64,000 bases of DNA, from contig NC_043744.1 of NCBI RefSeq assembly GCF_004337985.1, positions 3,372,285-3,436,284 of the forward strand, in the 5' to 3' direction. This DNA comes from Pyricularia pennisetigena. Taxonomy: Eukaryota > Ascomycota > Sordariomycetes > Magnaporthales > Pyriculariaceae. The position numbers were made by a program, and so were the translations under genes. A model generated the notes under the pieces. The model was not told the origin of the DNA, ran no database searches, and saw only the letters and a list, made by a program, of their open reading frames with translations. This document shows positions 45,260 through 57,084 of this stretch, one piece after another (position 1 is the stretch's first letter; the number at the start of each line of letters is the position of its first letter).

Positions 45260-46309
45260 ATGGCCACTTCAACGGAAAAGCCCATTGTTCTTCATCTCGG
45301 GGACCCAGTCGAGTTCAACCACGACCTTTATGCGACGCTCGAATCCAAGTTCACCATAATCCGCCCCTCGCTCGAAGAGCGCCAGCGGCCTGCTTTCCTT
45401 GAGGCACTACGAAGTGGAAAATGGGGTCACATCGCCGGCTCCTTCAAGCCATTCTGGATCAGCGGCGGAGAGATGGGTCGCTGGGACAGAGAGCTCATTT
45501 CCCTGCTGCCCGACACGTTCAAGGTATACACGGCGGCGGGGGCGGGATACGACTGGGCCGACGTGGACGTCATGGCCGAGCGGGGCATCCTTTACTGCAA
45601 CGGCGCAACGGCGTCGACCGAGGCCGTTGCTGACATGGCCTTGTACCACATCCTCTCCGTCTTTCGCAACATGCAGTGGAGCAACATGGCGGCACGGTCG
45701 GGAGATGGCGGCAAGTTCCTCGACGCGCACCGCAACGCACCCTTTGGCGCGCACAACCCGCAGGGGCTTACGCTTGGTATAGTCGGCCTCGGCAACATCG
45801 GCTACAGGATCGCTCAAAAGGCGCACAGGGCCCTCGACATGAAGGTGGTGTACGTGGATGTGGTGGCAAAGAGCAAGGAACAAGAGGATGCCATCGGCGG
45901 AGCCAGGAGATTCGAAACTATCGACGAGATGCTCGGAGTAGCAGACTGCACAGTGCTCGCTGCGCCAGGTCAGGCAGGGCAACTGCTTGACAGGGAAAGG
46001 ATCAGCAAGATCAAGAAGGGGGCAAGAGTGGTCAACATCGCCCGGGGCACGCTGATCGACGAGGAGGCGTTGGCGGATGCGCTTGAGAAAGGCGACATCT
46101 TTGCGGTGGGATTGGACGTCCACGCCGATGAGCCCAACGTCAACGAGCGCTTGATCAAGAACCGCAATGCAACCTTGACGAGCCATACGGCCGGGGGTGC
46201 GCTGGAGACAACAAGCGGTTTTGAAGGCCTGAGCATGAAAAATCTGCTAGCTGTGTTAAGCGGAGAGGCACCCTTGACACCTGTCAACAAGCACTTGATC
46301 AAGGGTTAA
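45260..46309 (+). CDS. NAD(P)-dependent D-2-hydroxyacid dehydrogenase
   Basis: An intronless gene of 349 aa. The family reduces 2-oxoacids such as glyoxylate or hydroxypyruvate to D-2-hydroxyacids. The Rossmann nucleotide motif is GLGNIG (176-181), and the acidic residue at the end of the second strand (VVYVDVV) suggests NAD preference. The catalytic triad is complete: Arg262 in NIARGTLID, Glu291 in HADEPNVN and His309 in TSHTAGG. The upstream substrate-binding part has GAGYDWADVDVMAERGI. Length is usual for the family. It is followed on the same strand by a Zn2Cys6 regulator (960 bases on) and an MFS transporter, suggesting a shared pathway; the actual substrate is unknown. Confidence 0.93.
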   Translation: MATSTEKPIVLHLGDPVEFNHDLYATLESKFTIIRPSLEERQRPAFLEALRSGKWGHIAGSFKPFWISGGEMGRWDRELISLLPDTFKVYTAAGAGYDWADVDVMAERGILYCNGATASTEAVADMALYHILSVFRNMQWSNMAARSGDGGKFLDAHRNAPFGAHNPQGLTLGIVGLGNIGYRIAQKAHRALDMKVVYVDVVAKSKEQEDAIGGARRFETIDEMLGVADCTVLAAPGQAGQLLDRERISKIKKGARVVNIARGTLIDEEALADALEKGDIFAVGLDVHADEPNVNERLIKNRNATLTSHTAGGALETTSGFEGLSMKNLLAVLSGEAPLTPVNKHLIKG

Positions 46310-47271
46310 AAAGGGTCGTAGTGTGGCACTGCCGAGCGTACAGGTGGCGGCAGGTCAAGCTGGATGTGTACTGGTTGGTATATGGGCACAGAATTCGGGC
46401 AGCTCTCATCGTAGAAGAAATGTATGCTTTGTGTTGGTGTTCAGATCCTAGGCGGTCCCTCAGTTTCGGTTGAAGAACGGTGCAAATAGTTGCCATGCAG
46501 GTTTCTCACCTTGTGCTCAATCCCTCATTGCCAGACATTCTTTTGTTCTTGCGAATGGCTGTTCAGCATGTATAAAAAGGTGTTATGTAGGTCCCTAGAC
46601 GTAAGCGACTGAGCCTGAGCAACAGAATCCACGAATGAAAAGTTTGGACGCATGAAAGGTCGTCTGCAAGCAGAAGGCGCGGGTGCAAAAGGCTAGTTTC
46701 AGGCGGGTGCGTCCAGTTTAGGCGTTCAAGATCACAGAAGTTTGGTGACTGCGCTGACCTCGGCCTAGAAGCCCATGCAAGCACACAAGTCGCTTGCGGT
46801 CTTGCTTGAATGGGTGAAAGCAGCTACCATTTTGGCAACAATGGCCAACATGATCGGGAAGGAACGTGGCGCCCCGGTCATGATAGGTAGGAACGAAGCA
46901 ATCATGTTTTAAGAAAAGCCGTGGGTAACATGGAGTTCGAGCCAGCACCTGCGACACCCAGAAACTACAGCCAAGCTCGAAAGACAAATCTCCGCCATAC
47001 CCTGCTAGGATAGATCCACTAAAAATCAGCCAAATTGCCGGATACAAGGCTTGAGGCCCCTGTAGGACTCCAGATCCGCAGTTAATGCGCTCAGCTTACC
47101 CCGCAAATCTCCAAATTTCCGGCTTGAGCTGCAACTGTCGTCAAGTGGGTTTCCCACCATCTCTCATCTGAGAAGAATTGCATCACATGGATCCAAATCC
47201 TCATTGCGACACCATGGAAATTTCTACGGACAAATGTTTCATTGCGACCTTTCAGATGCTAATCCAGGACT
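46310..47271. other. Intergenic region
   Basis: Between the dehydrogenase and the Zn2Cys6 regulator. Minus-strand frames at 46563-47047 have no family resemblance. It probably holds the dehydrogenase 3' UTR and the regulator promoter. Confidence 0.5.
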
Positions 47272-49399
47272 ATGACGCGTAATACTGAAGATTTTGGTAG
47301 CCATGGCCAGGACGGCTCGAACAGTAGCCAAGTTCGTCGCCCGGTGCGGTCCAAGAATGGGTGTTTGACTTGCAGGTATGGGGGGCGCACCAAGTTTGCA
47401 CTTTCTCAGAGATCGCAGAGTTGCTGATATTTAAGATGAAAACTGAGGAGCAGACGACGAAAAGTCCGCTGTGATGAGAATCGACCACACTGCGGCCATT
47501 GCCAAAGATTAAATCTGTCATGTCAGTGGCGTACATCCTCTGCCACGCCCGGCGGCGCCACCCCGAGCTCCGATGCGAGACCAAGTCCTGCAGTACCGAG
47601 AACACAGGCCAGAGCCCTTTGCGAGGAGCGCATACCAAGGCTGCCAAATTTCGGCACACATGCCGTACGTCGCTCCGTAAGAGGCCCAGGGAGTCAACAG
47701 GGACAAGGACATGAACAAGCAACGCTTCAGACCTCGGGTGTCGACCAGTTCTTTGACTACGCCACATTTCTTTGGGCTGATGGGGGACTCCTAGGCCATA
47801 CGGAACTGGAGCTTGATAATGAGTGGATGGTAATTGCCCCTCTTGTCATGCACTTGAAAAGCCCAAGGTGCATATGACTAACCACTTGGCATTCATTCGG
47901 TCCTGCAGACGCCCGACACTCGGGCGCATGTTGATGTCGATTTTCCGTTGGTCTCGGCGGCCAACCAACCATCTGAGAGCGGAGCTACCAGGCCCGCTGA
48001 CCAGTCACTCAGCCCACCCACTGCACCCGGGTATGAAACGACGTTTCAAGGTGCGGACGGCGACTTGTTGAGATATTTTGTCAACTCGGTTGTTCCGCCA
48101 CTTTTAGAGGTTGAGAAGCAGAAGAAATGGAATACTATGAGACATGTACTTCTTTCCATGGCCACCAAATCCTCCATGGTTCGATCCGCTATCCTAGCAT
48201 TTGCGAGTCTATTGCGATGCCGTCGAGAGACTCCATGGCTACAAACAACACAGGTCCACTATCAGGCTGCAAGTGACGAGCTTTCTCGCGTAGGGGATAC
48301 CTCCGACCGGGATCTAGCAAAATACAGCAAACAAAGAAAGAACCTACTGGCCACGCTATTTTTTCTTTGCTATATCGACATCCTAGAGGAGAGGATGGAT
48401 ACGACACATGCAAACCTCAAGCGTGCCTACGAGCTGTTCAGTCTTGGCGAAGGTGGTGACTTTCATCCTGTCGAAATGCAAATACTCTCATGGATTCGTC
48501 TTCTGGATGCCCGTGCTGTGTCGGCAGGAGGCGAGGGCCTTTTCCTGAACGACAAGGACGAGAGCTTGCTGGTACAGGCCTCGCCAGCAACGGCGGACAA
48601 CCCCGATGACGAGCCGACACATCCCGGTCATGACATTGAGGATGTTCTATTTGAGGTGCTATACCAGCCTGGCCATATATTCTACCAAAAGGTCCAGTCA
48701 TTCATGGGCCGCATCTCAAAGATCGATCCATGGCATCGGAGCCGTGGCACCGTTGAGGATGAAACCGACGTGATGAACATAGCAGCCGCCATTCTCAAAG
48801 ACCTACGTGCTCTATACGATAACAGACCGAAGTTGATGGATCATGCCGTAGCGGGGCAACTGAAAGCGCCACACGTGAGCTTTGAGGTAGCTGCTTCAAT
48901 CACACGGGCATTTCGAGCATATCTCGCCAACTTCCACGCCAGCAAGGTCCATCTTCATCGTGTGGCATACAAGCACCTGCCGTTGACAGCTGATACGAAG
49001 GAGGCGCTTGTGCAGATCCGTCTTCTAGCACAACTCATGGTTGATGAGTCCTGCAGCTACAATGCGCCAACGTCGCCGGGGCAACAGAACATCGACTCAG
49101 TAGGATCCAGGACGGGTCAGGAGAGAACCTTAATCAGCGATCCACCAGGACAAACGTCAGAGTCACTTCCAGTTACGTTGTTATGGCCGCTACTAATGTT
49201 AGGCTCCGAGGAGAAGGATCCAAATGAGCGAGAGTGGATCCGAGGGCAGATTATCAAGATGGAAACGGTTGCGTCAAACGCCAGGGCCACAGCACAAGTT
49301 CTGGAAGAGGTGCAACGGCGTCAAGATTTAACAGGTACCCGCCAGGACATTCGGTCCGTCATGCACGCCGTGTTCAGCCGGATTTGGGCTATTGTATAG
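47272..49399 (+). CDS. Zn2Cys6 transcription regulator
   Basis: Exons are 47272-47375, 47454-47829 and 47909-49399 (656 aa). The first two exons were recovered from splice signals and together rebuild a complete binuclear cluster CX2CX6CX6CX2CX6C (Cys31, 34, 41, 48, 51, 58), reading KNGCLTCRRRKVRCDENRP; intron 1 splits the Arg codon just after the second Cys. The basic stretch RRRK and the following linker are typical of Gal4-type DNA binding. The C-terminal 500 residues (LLRYFVNSVVPPLLEVEKQ onward) resemble the helical Fungal_trans_2 regulatory region, with FRAYLANFHASKVHLHRVAY near the middle. It lies between a 2-hydroxyacid dehydrogenase and an MFS transporter on the same strand, so it may regulate them. 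The long frame alone, without exons 1-2, would miss the zinc cluster. Confidence 0.88.
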
Positions 49400-50015
49400 G
49401 CATCAGTTCAGCGATACTCGACCACAGAATCCCCCCATACAGTAAAGACCTTGAGCTGAATTGGTCTGCTGCAGTAACACCGCCCATACCGTGAGCATGT
49501 GTCAATCGCTGTTGGAGTCTTGCGAATCTCTAGCATCGCGGACGTCACGCCCTTGAGTCCGGCAAATTTCCCTTTGGAGCCAGAATCTGCTCGCCTGGTG
49601 GTATGCCGACCGAGAAGCGACCCGAGCGGCAATGTTGCCGATGGCCTTCTCCACATAACTCCGCACCTCTCCGCATATCCTCTCTTCTGCAGCAATGACA
49701 ATGGTGCGAGTCAACAATCTGGGGGCATCTCCATGGGGTAGAATGCCAGCCTGCAGGTTCTCGCGTGTTTTCATTTCTCTGGGGTACCGATGAAAGCAGT
49801 CGGATATGTCCCGAAACCACTTTTTGTGGGGCAATGATGTGTCCGTCTCCTCATCCACTGGGGGCTGCAATAATGAGATGCCCTCTAAATGTCATGGCGA
49901 GGATTCTTTTGTTCCTCTTCCAAATACTCGTGCCGATTTCAGGAGTTTCGGTCTGGCGTAGTCATTTATCTCGCTATCCTCGCGGCCCCTCACGCTCAAG
50001 ACTTGGTTTCCAACA
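49400..50015. other. Intergenic region with an exon-like minus-strand frame
   Basis: Between the regulator and the MFS transporter. A minus-strand frame at 49502-49870 encodes about 120 residues with plausible codon use, preceded by a possible CAG acceptor, but has no in-frame ATG at its beginning and no recognised domain. It is not called as a gene. Confidence 0.4.
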
Positions 50016-51793
50016 ATGGCAGCGAATCAAGCTGATGTGGCAAAGGTGCTGAAGACGCCTGGAGGCAATCTTCACCTTGAGACGGTTGATGCAGATCTGA
50101 AGGTTACCGAAAATGGTGTTCTCATCGAGGATCGAGAGCGCAAGGAAAAGACGTTAGTGCGCAAGATTGACAGACGCATGATGCCGCTAATGATGTTACT
50201 CTGTATGGCTTTTGGCTCCTCATCCAGCTTTGAGTCTTTATTGACATAGCTGACGATCAAAAACAGATGTCCTCAACTACATCGACCGCAACAACATCGC
50301 GACTGCGCGTCTCGGCAGCTTTGAGAAGGATATCGGTCTTCGTGGCACCCAATACAACACTGTCATTAGTATTTTCTTCGTCGGCTACATCCTGACACAG
50401 ATCCCAACCAACATGATCCTGAACAAAGTTCGGCCGTCTCTATTCCTGCCAGCCGTCATGATCTGCTGGGGTTCAGTCAGCGCGTGTACGGGCGCAGTAC
50501 AGAACTACTCTGGCATGATAGTCCTGCGTTTTATGTTGGGATTTGTTGAGGCACCCTTCTTTCCTGGTGCCCTCTTTCTGTTCAGGTAGGTTGATGCCGT
50601 TTTGGTTCCCATTCTCACGGTCAAGGGTTGCAAAACACTCAGTTGCGTGGGATTTTCCTTACTAATAGCCATGTTGTCTTGTTTTATAGCTGTTGGTACA
50701 CCAAAAAAGAGCTCGCCAAGCGAATCTCCATCCTCTTTGCGGCAGGACAAATGGCCGGCGCCTTCAGTGGGTTTCTGGGCTCAGCCATTATGGGTGGCAT
50801 GAACGGAGTTGCGGGACTGGCTGACTGGCGCTGGCTTTTCATCATCGAAGGTGTGATGACCATACCGGTGGCCTTTCTGACGTACTTTGTCGTTCCTGAT
50901 GTAGGTCTTAGCCTTTGGGTCTGCCAGCTGCTTTCAATCCCTTTGATAGGTCGCTCGGTGCGGCGGACACTAACCAGCCATATGAATAGTACCCAACCAA
51001 TACCAAGTGGCTCAGCGACGAGGAGCGTGTTCTGGCCGTGCTGCGTATTGCAGAGGAAGCAAACGAGGAAGATGACCGAGAGGAAGTGTCAGCGTTCCAA
51101 GGCCTCAAACTTGCGTTCACTGACATAAGCCTGTACTTGATCTGGATGATGCAGCTTGGCCTCAACACCGCCGCGGCATTTACCAACTTCTTCCCAACCA
51201 TTGTTCAAACGCTGGGCTACCCGCAGCGCGAAACTCTACTGCTCAGCTCGCCCCCGTACGTCTTTGCTGCGATTCTAGGTATCAGCAACTCGTGGCACAG
51301 CGACGCCAAGCGCGAGCGGTGGCTCCACATCCTTTGGCCGCAGGTTTTTGCTTGCGTTGGCTTCATCATCTCGGCCACGACTCTTAACGTGGCGGCGCGA
51401 TACACGGCCACCTTTATGATGATGAGCATTTACGGTAGCTTCGGTGCGATCCTGTCTTGGGTGTCAACGTCGCTGCCGCGCCCATCTGCCAAGCGCGCTG
51501 TGGCCTACGCCTTTGTCAACGCCATGTCGAATCTCGCGTCTATTTATGCCAGCTACTTTTACCCGGCAACCCAGGGTCCGCAGTACTGGCAGGCCAATAT
51601 CGCGAATGTGGCCTTCAGTGGCATGTGCATCGCCATGGCCACCACGTTGAGGTTCTACCTCTCCTGGAGGAACAAAAAGCTGGACGAAGCCAGCGCCGAG
51701 GACATGGCTGCCGAAGGGACGGCCAACGGCACCAAGACGCAGGCGCTGGCAGCAAGATGGCAGTGTCACCCCGATTACCGTTATACACTATGA
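50016..51793 (+). CDS. MFS transporter, anion:cation symporter (Dal5/Tna1-like)
   Basis: Exons are 50016-50202, 50267-50585, 50690-50900 and 50990-51793 (506 aa); junctions restore LLYVLNYIDRNNIATARLG and LFLFSCWYTKKELAKR. The family imports carboxylates and vitamins such as nicotinate, pantothenate or allantoate. Diagnostic features are the cytosolic lead RKIDRRMMPLM, the NYIDRNNIATARLG motif after helix 1, GYILTQIPTNMIL, FVEAPFFPGALF and the RWLFIIEGV motif before the central loop. About twelve hydrophobic helices can be traced. The short hydrophilic C-terminus is unremarkable. The upstream regulator and dehydrogenase lie on the same strand, which suggests an uptake-plus-catabolism unit for an organic acid; this is inference. 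Confidence 0.9.
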
Positions 51794-52278
51794 AGACGCC
51801 TAAAGGAGTGGGTATCCATCTATTCGGCCCATATCGGATTTTATAGCCGTGGCCAAGTCGCGACGGACATGAGTTGTAGCCGACGAAAAGATTAGCATTT
51901 TTCTTCTTGTGGAATTTTTTTTTATTTTTTTTATTTTTTTTTTCTTTTTTTTAGTTCAAGTGTTTCATAAAATGAGGTGCAATTGATCATCCATATCCAG
52001 CTTCAATTACGATTAGCTGCTTCGCCAGTACTCGTCTCTAGTGTAGCCCCAGAAGTTCACCGCCGTCTAGGCAACAATGTCCCCCCGCCAAGCTACTGTG
52101 TCTGATTGGACCCGGACGCAGGCACCACTGCTGCCTGTCTTGGGGTTGGAGCAGGGGACGAGTGCATTCTAACGACAACTTTGCTTACTCTATATAATGT
52201 AGTGCGGGAAAAACCGCATCAGTCTTCAAAAATCTCGCCAAAGGCATTGCCACAAATCATTTCATAACAGAACGCACC
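51794..52278. other. Intergenic region
   Basis: Holds a T-rich stretch (about 51915-51952) that is probably transporter 3' UTR, and a TATA element for the F-box gene at 52191-52197. Confidence 0.5.
52191..52197 (+). promoter_or_regulatory. Probable TATA box of the F-box gene
   Basis: TATATAA at 82 bases before the ATG at 52279, followed by a plausible A/C-rich leader. The spacing fits a fungal core promoter. Confidence 0.5.
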
Positions 52279-53793
52279 ATGGCCTCACTGAGCACCCTCG
52301 CAGGCGAAATCCTTTCGACAATTGTGTCCTACCTGGATCCTTGGACCCCCGGCTTCAGCCACGGGGAGGATAACAATCGCATCTACGATGCCGACTTCAA
52401 CAGTCTCGACGACCTGCGCAACCTGCGCCTGACGTGCAGGGCCCTCCATATAGTCGCAACCCGGCAGCTCTTCCGCGCCGTGCGCCTGCGGCCCAGCGAC
52501 GAGTCGGCCGAGAAGTGGGGCAACATCGCCGACTCGCCGACCCTGCGGGCCCACGCCCGGGAGGCCATCGTTGACTCGGCGATGAGCGAGGACGTCGACC
52601 CCGAGGAGCCCTGGGAGCCGCCAGAGTCGTGGGCGGCCGCCCTGGGGCGCCTGGGCGATTTCCCGCGCGTCGAAGCCGTGGCGCTGCACTTCTCGTCCCA
52701 GTGCGCCGCCGAGGCCGGAGACTTTTGGGACAAGGAGGTGGCCGAGACGGAGAGCGAGCGGTCCGACGTGCTGGACATGGTGTTTTGCGCGCTGGCCTGC
52801 GTCAACGACCTGCCCGACCATGGCATCCGGGCGCTCAGCGTCAAGAACCTGCAGAACATTGTGCATGAGGGCGCCGACGGCGAGGACTTCAAGTCGGTCG
52901 TGTCGCGGCTGAAGGAGCTCCACGTCAGCATCTGCACCGAATCGGACAGTGCTGCTCCCGAACACACCATCACGAAGTCGGCAGTCAAGTCCTTCTGGGC
53001 CCCCGGGGGATTCGTCGACAAATGGCTCAAGCCCGCGGCGCAGAGCCTGACCAGCCTAACGCTATACTGCGACGCCTACTTTGGCCTTCTTCCCGAGTTC
53101 GACACCTGCGGGATCAGCTTCCCCAACCTGCGGGCGCTGTCGCTGGGCAACTTCAACCTTGCCTACGATTGGCAGGTTGACTGGATCGTGTCGCACAAGG
53201 GGTTGCGGACGCTGTGGCTCGACGACTGTCCCATAGCCCACTACTTTGAAGTCACCTACTACGGCTTAGAAGAATTCCGTACAGGGGAGCTCACGAAGCT
53301 GCCGCGGGCCGGGTCTTCTGAAGAAGTGTACGTTAGTTCTCTGAGATGGTCGGACGTGTTGGACAAGATCCGCGAGGGCTTGCCGGAGCTGAAGGACTTT
53401 CGACTGGCGCATGGCGCTTGGGATGTGGTACGTGATGCGCCCCCGTTCCCCATAGAAGACAACCCAGTAATGCTGGTATGCTAAACTATGAGACGAATGA
53501 CAAAAAAACCCCCCTCCATGCAGGACCAAGCCTTTGAGCAGCGCCACGACCTGGGCCTCGATCTCCTTGAGAAGCGCTACATGGCCTTTAACGGTGGCAT
53601 TGGTCCCTCCCAGTGGGTTGAATGTCGTGAAGGTTACAATATCAAGCCCGATGGGAGTTACGAACAGTATCTCTGCTACCAGGGTGCCTTTGATGAGGAG
53701 GTCCTCCCGCCCAATGTGGCGGATCCAGCTGTGGAGGAGGCAGACAAGAAGGCATTTGCGAGATTGTTGGCTGGCCTGTCCCTGGAGTCGTGA
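52279..53793 (+). CDS. F-box-like protein
   Basis: Exons are 52279-53475 and 53524-53793 (488 aa), joined across a 48-nt phase-0 intron (GTATGC...GCAG); without it the frame ends two codons into the intron. The N-terminus MASLSTLAGEILSTIVSYLDP, with DLRNLRLTCRALHIVATRQL further on, is an F-box pattern, which in other proteins binds Skp1 of SCF ubiquitin ligases. The rest has irregular leucine-rich character (SLTSLTLYCDAYFGLLPEF, LRALSLGNFNLAYDW, LRTLWLDDCPIAHYF), as in the substrate-recognition half of many fungal F-box proteins. The target is unknown. Fungal genomes carry many diverged members, so no orthologue is proposed. Confidence 0.8.
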
Positions 53794-55248
53794 GCATCGA
53801 GGCGGTCTTTCTTTTTCTTGTTGTGACAACAGACGGCGACCTTGCAGTGGGGTGAAGCCCGCTTTTTTCTTTCCCACATGATCCACGACCAAGACCAATT
53901 TCGTAGGCGAAGTTGGTAGTGGAGCCTTGGACAAGCTCCAGTATACATCGAGGACGTTGAAAAAGGCTCCGGGTTCACGGTTGAAATGAGCTAAAAGCTG
54001 CCGCTCATGTAAATGTGTCTCGGGACCAGGTTGTTCCTGGGTACATGATCAAGATGTTGAGATTTGTGCATGATCGGCCAGACATCTGATGGCTCAATGG
54101 ATTCCATAATTTAGACAAAGGCCAAGTTTAGCCAGAAGTTTTCCCAANAAAAAAAAAAAAAAAAAAAAGAATTGTCCAGATGCATCAATGTCTATCATTC
54201 GTGAATTGTTATAAAATATACGTTTCTCCTATTATGAACAAACGCAACTTGAGCGCGGAGCAAAATATTTTTGGTTGGTTGAAGAGGATCATGACGCTGT
54301 GACAGGACGTGACAACCGACGACGGCGGTGCGGGGTGATGATGCGAGGGATTGGTGCATTTCTCTGGGGAACAGAACAATGCTACCTTTCCCCAGGAAAA
54401 TTTACCTAGCAAAATAGCCGATACGCTCAACCGTAAAGTCGGTAATACGAAAGGCTCAGTGACCCACTGGACCACGTGTCGCAGCAAATTTTCGACGTCC
54501 AGTCACTGTTTCAATCCCCATGAAAGACGTGGTTTTCACAGCAACAAATATCATTGTCTGCGGTCAACTGTCTACCAGTGAGTTGCTCAATGATTGCTCA
54601 GTGGCTGCGAACCTATATTTATTTATACCGCACAATCTCAGCTCTGAGAGCTACAGGAGAAAGACCTCGTCAACAAGGTCCAAACTCTTCCAACAAGTTA
54701 GCGGCCCTCCCACATTTTGGGGGTCAGCTCCCACTGCCGAAGATTAAACGAACCCACTCCAATGCGTTTGCTAATGTACCCCAACCTTTGCCCAACCCAA
54801 CCCCCTCACCCCTCCGCACCACGAAAAATCCTGGGACCACCGCCGACATATCGTCATAGGTAGGTACCGTGGTGAAGTTCCCGTAGCGCCTTCACTGGGA
54901 GCTGACTCGGAGGAGGTAAGCAAACTACTGCTAGTCACCCGGAAATATGACGGACGACTCGCTTGGCCAGGATGGCCTCGAGAGCCGAACCAGTTTGTCC
55001 GTATGCTCCCCCTCAATAACGGGTCCCGGTTTGTGGACGAAAATCTCCCTGCTTCCGGATCAGTTCTAGTCTTCGTCTTGGTGCTCGGCATGAGAGGAGT
55101 TCTTAAATCTCGGACAAGACCCCGAGGTCGGTGAGCAGAAAGAGCTGTCTGGTGTCCATCCATCGTCTGTCTGCCTTTTTTTTTCCTTCTCTTTTCTTCC
55201 CACAGGTCACCAAGACATCTATCGTCCTTGGCGCAACACCTAGAAAAG
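53794..55248. other. Intergenic region
   Basis: Contains an A20 tract with an unresolved base (N at 54148) and a TAGGTAGGTACC word near 54858. Both strands carry short frames without family resemblance. The minus-strand ORF at 54771-55433 overlaps the esterase start in antisense and is not supported. Confidence 0.45.
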
Positions 55249-55488
55249 ATGGCTCGCACCTCGTGGAAACTGGCACTCCTTGGTGCCTTGCCGGGACTGT
55301 CGTCTGCAGCTCTACCCACTGTTGTAGGGGACTCGTGCAACCAGTATGCCGGGGTTGCCAACGCGACGACCGGGGTGACCAAGTGGCTTGGGATTCGATA
55401 TGCCGCCCCGCCCGTTGGTGCTTTGAGGTTCATGCCTCCTCAAGATGCGCCTTGCCAGACGGGTGTTCAGAACGCAACAGAGGTAAGT

Positions 55489-55522
<34 letters not shown>

Positions 55523-57084
55523 CTCCTTATTGGTTTTTAGACTTGGTCTCCAACTCGCTCAGCAGTGCATGCGGTGGCTAAAAAAAAAGCACATGTATAC
55601 ATATATAGCATGGGCCAATTTGCATAGGAACAGGAGAAACCGAGAGTCCTACTCGCTCTGAAGACTGTCTTTTTCTCGACGTCTACGCGCCGTCTAACGC
55701 CACGTCCACTTCCAAGCTCCCGGTTGTCATGTTCATCCAGGGCGGCGGCTTCAACAAGAACTCCAACCACAACTACGACGGCACGGGGCTGGTCAAGGCT
55801 GGCGGTTACGATCTGATCGCCATAACCTTCAACTATCGCGTCGGGCCCTATGGCTTCCTCACTAATGGGGACCAGGTCGAGCCCAACAACGGGCTGAAGG
55901 ATCAGCGCAAGGCGCTCCAGTGGATAAAGAAGAACATTGCGCAGTTCGGCGGCGACCCAGACCACGTCGTCCTCATCGGCGGTTCGGCGGGAGGGGCGAG
56001 CATCTCCCTGCACCTGATCGCGTACGGCGGCAGGGACGAGGGCTTGTTCCACGCCGCAGCCGCCACCGCGGTGTCGTTCGCGACGGTGCTTACCGTGGAG
56101 GAGTCCCAGTACCAGTACGACAACTTTGCCGTCCTCGCGGGCTGCGCAGTCGCCGACTCGCTGGCCTGCCTGCGGTCAAAGAACACCTCGGAGCTGCAGG
56201 CCGCCAACCAGCCGGGCCCTTACCCGGGCGCCGCCCAGACGCCGCTGTACATGTGGAACGCCGTGCTCGACGGTGACATGCTGAGGGAGCTGACCTATAC
56301 CGCCTTTGAAGAGGGGAGGTTCCTCCGCGTTCCAGTCATTTTCGGCACGGCAACAAACGACGGGCGGTCTTTCGCGCCCCGAGGAACCTCGACTCTCGGC
56401 CAGAGCAACACCTTCCTGAGGAACCAGTTCCCGTACGTGACCATCGAACAGCTCGGCAGGATCAACAGCATGTATCCAAACGAGAACAACACCTGCCCCG
56501 ACACAGGCTGCTACTTTGGGCAGGCCAGCGCAGCCTACGGTGACATTCGCTACATGTGTCCTGGGATGTGGATCTCTTCGATATATGAAAAGTTTGGACA
56601 GGGCAGCAGGTCGTGGAACTACCGATATGACGTCGAGGACCCGAAGTATATGGCCTCAGGAGAGGGTGTGCCGCACACGGTAGGTTGTGGTTTTACCATC
56701 TGGAACCCGCGTTGACGACCGTGATTTATTTATTCTTGAGCTGACCAATGATCGACCGACGCATGACGGAAAATTCAGGCCGAGATCCACGCCATCTTCG
56801 GCCCCGAGTACACTCTCGGTGCGGCAGCGGCAAGCCTTTACCCCGGGCAGAGCAATGCGCACGCCGTCGAGGTCACGCAGGCATACTGGACCAGCTTCAT
56901 CAGGACTCTGGATCCCAACAAGCACAAGCTCGCCGACGCGGTCCATTGGGATACCTGGACCGACGCAGATCACAAGCGATTGCTCATCTCGACGGGCGGC
57001 AAGTCGAGCATGGAGGTTGTGGACGGCAAAACGCGGGAGCGGTGTGAATATATCACGTCGATTGGTGTTGCTATCAAGCAATAA
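55249..57084 (+). CDS. Secreted type-B carboxylesterase/lipase
   Basis: Exons are 55249-55482, 55609-56679 and 56779-57084 (536 aa). The first acceptor (TATATAG before 55609) was chosen because it restores HGPICIGTGETESPTRSED and CLFLDVYAPSN, the conserved EDCLxLxVxxP block. A signal peptide covers about residues 1-20. The oxyanion motif is QGGGF and the nucleophile elbow is GGSAGG with Ser204, where the family usually has GESAGG. NYRVGPYGFL and LKDQRKALQWIKKNI are typical. The acid and His of the triad lie in the C-terminal half and are not assigned. Cysteines and sequons fit a secreted enzyme. It hydrolyses carboxylic esters; the substrate is unknown. Intron 1 starts with an (AGC)11 repeat directly after GTAAGT. 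Confidence 0.9.
55489..55521 (+). repeat. (AGC)11 microsatellite at the 5' end of esterase intron 1
   Basis: Eleven perfect AGC units begin immediately after the GTAAGT splice donor (55483-55488). If the intron were retained they would code serine. Confidence 0.95.

Noticed and set aside
45260..51793. Secondary-metabolite gene cluster
   Set aside because: No polyketide synthase, peptide synthetase, terpene cyclase or tailoring set is present; only a dehydrogenase, regulator and transporter.
54771..55433. 220-codon minus-strand frame upstream of the esterase
   Set aside because: Its beginning is antisense to esterase exon 1, and the rest has no recognised domain or start context.
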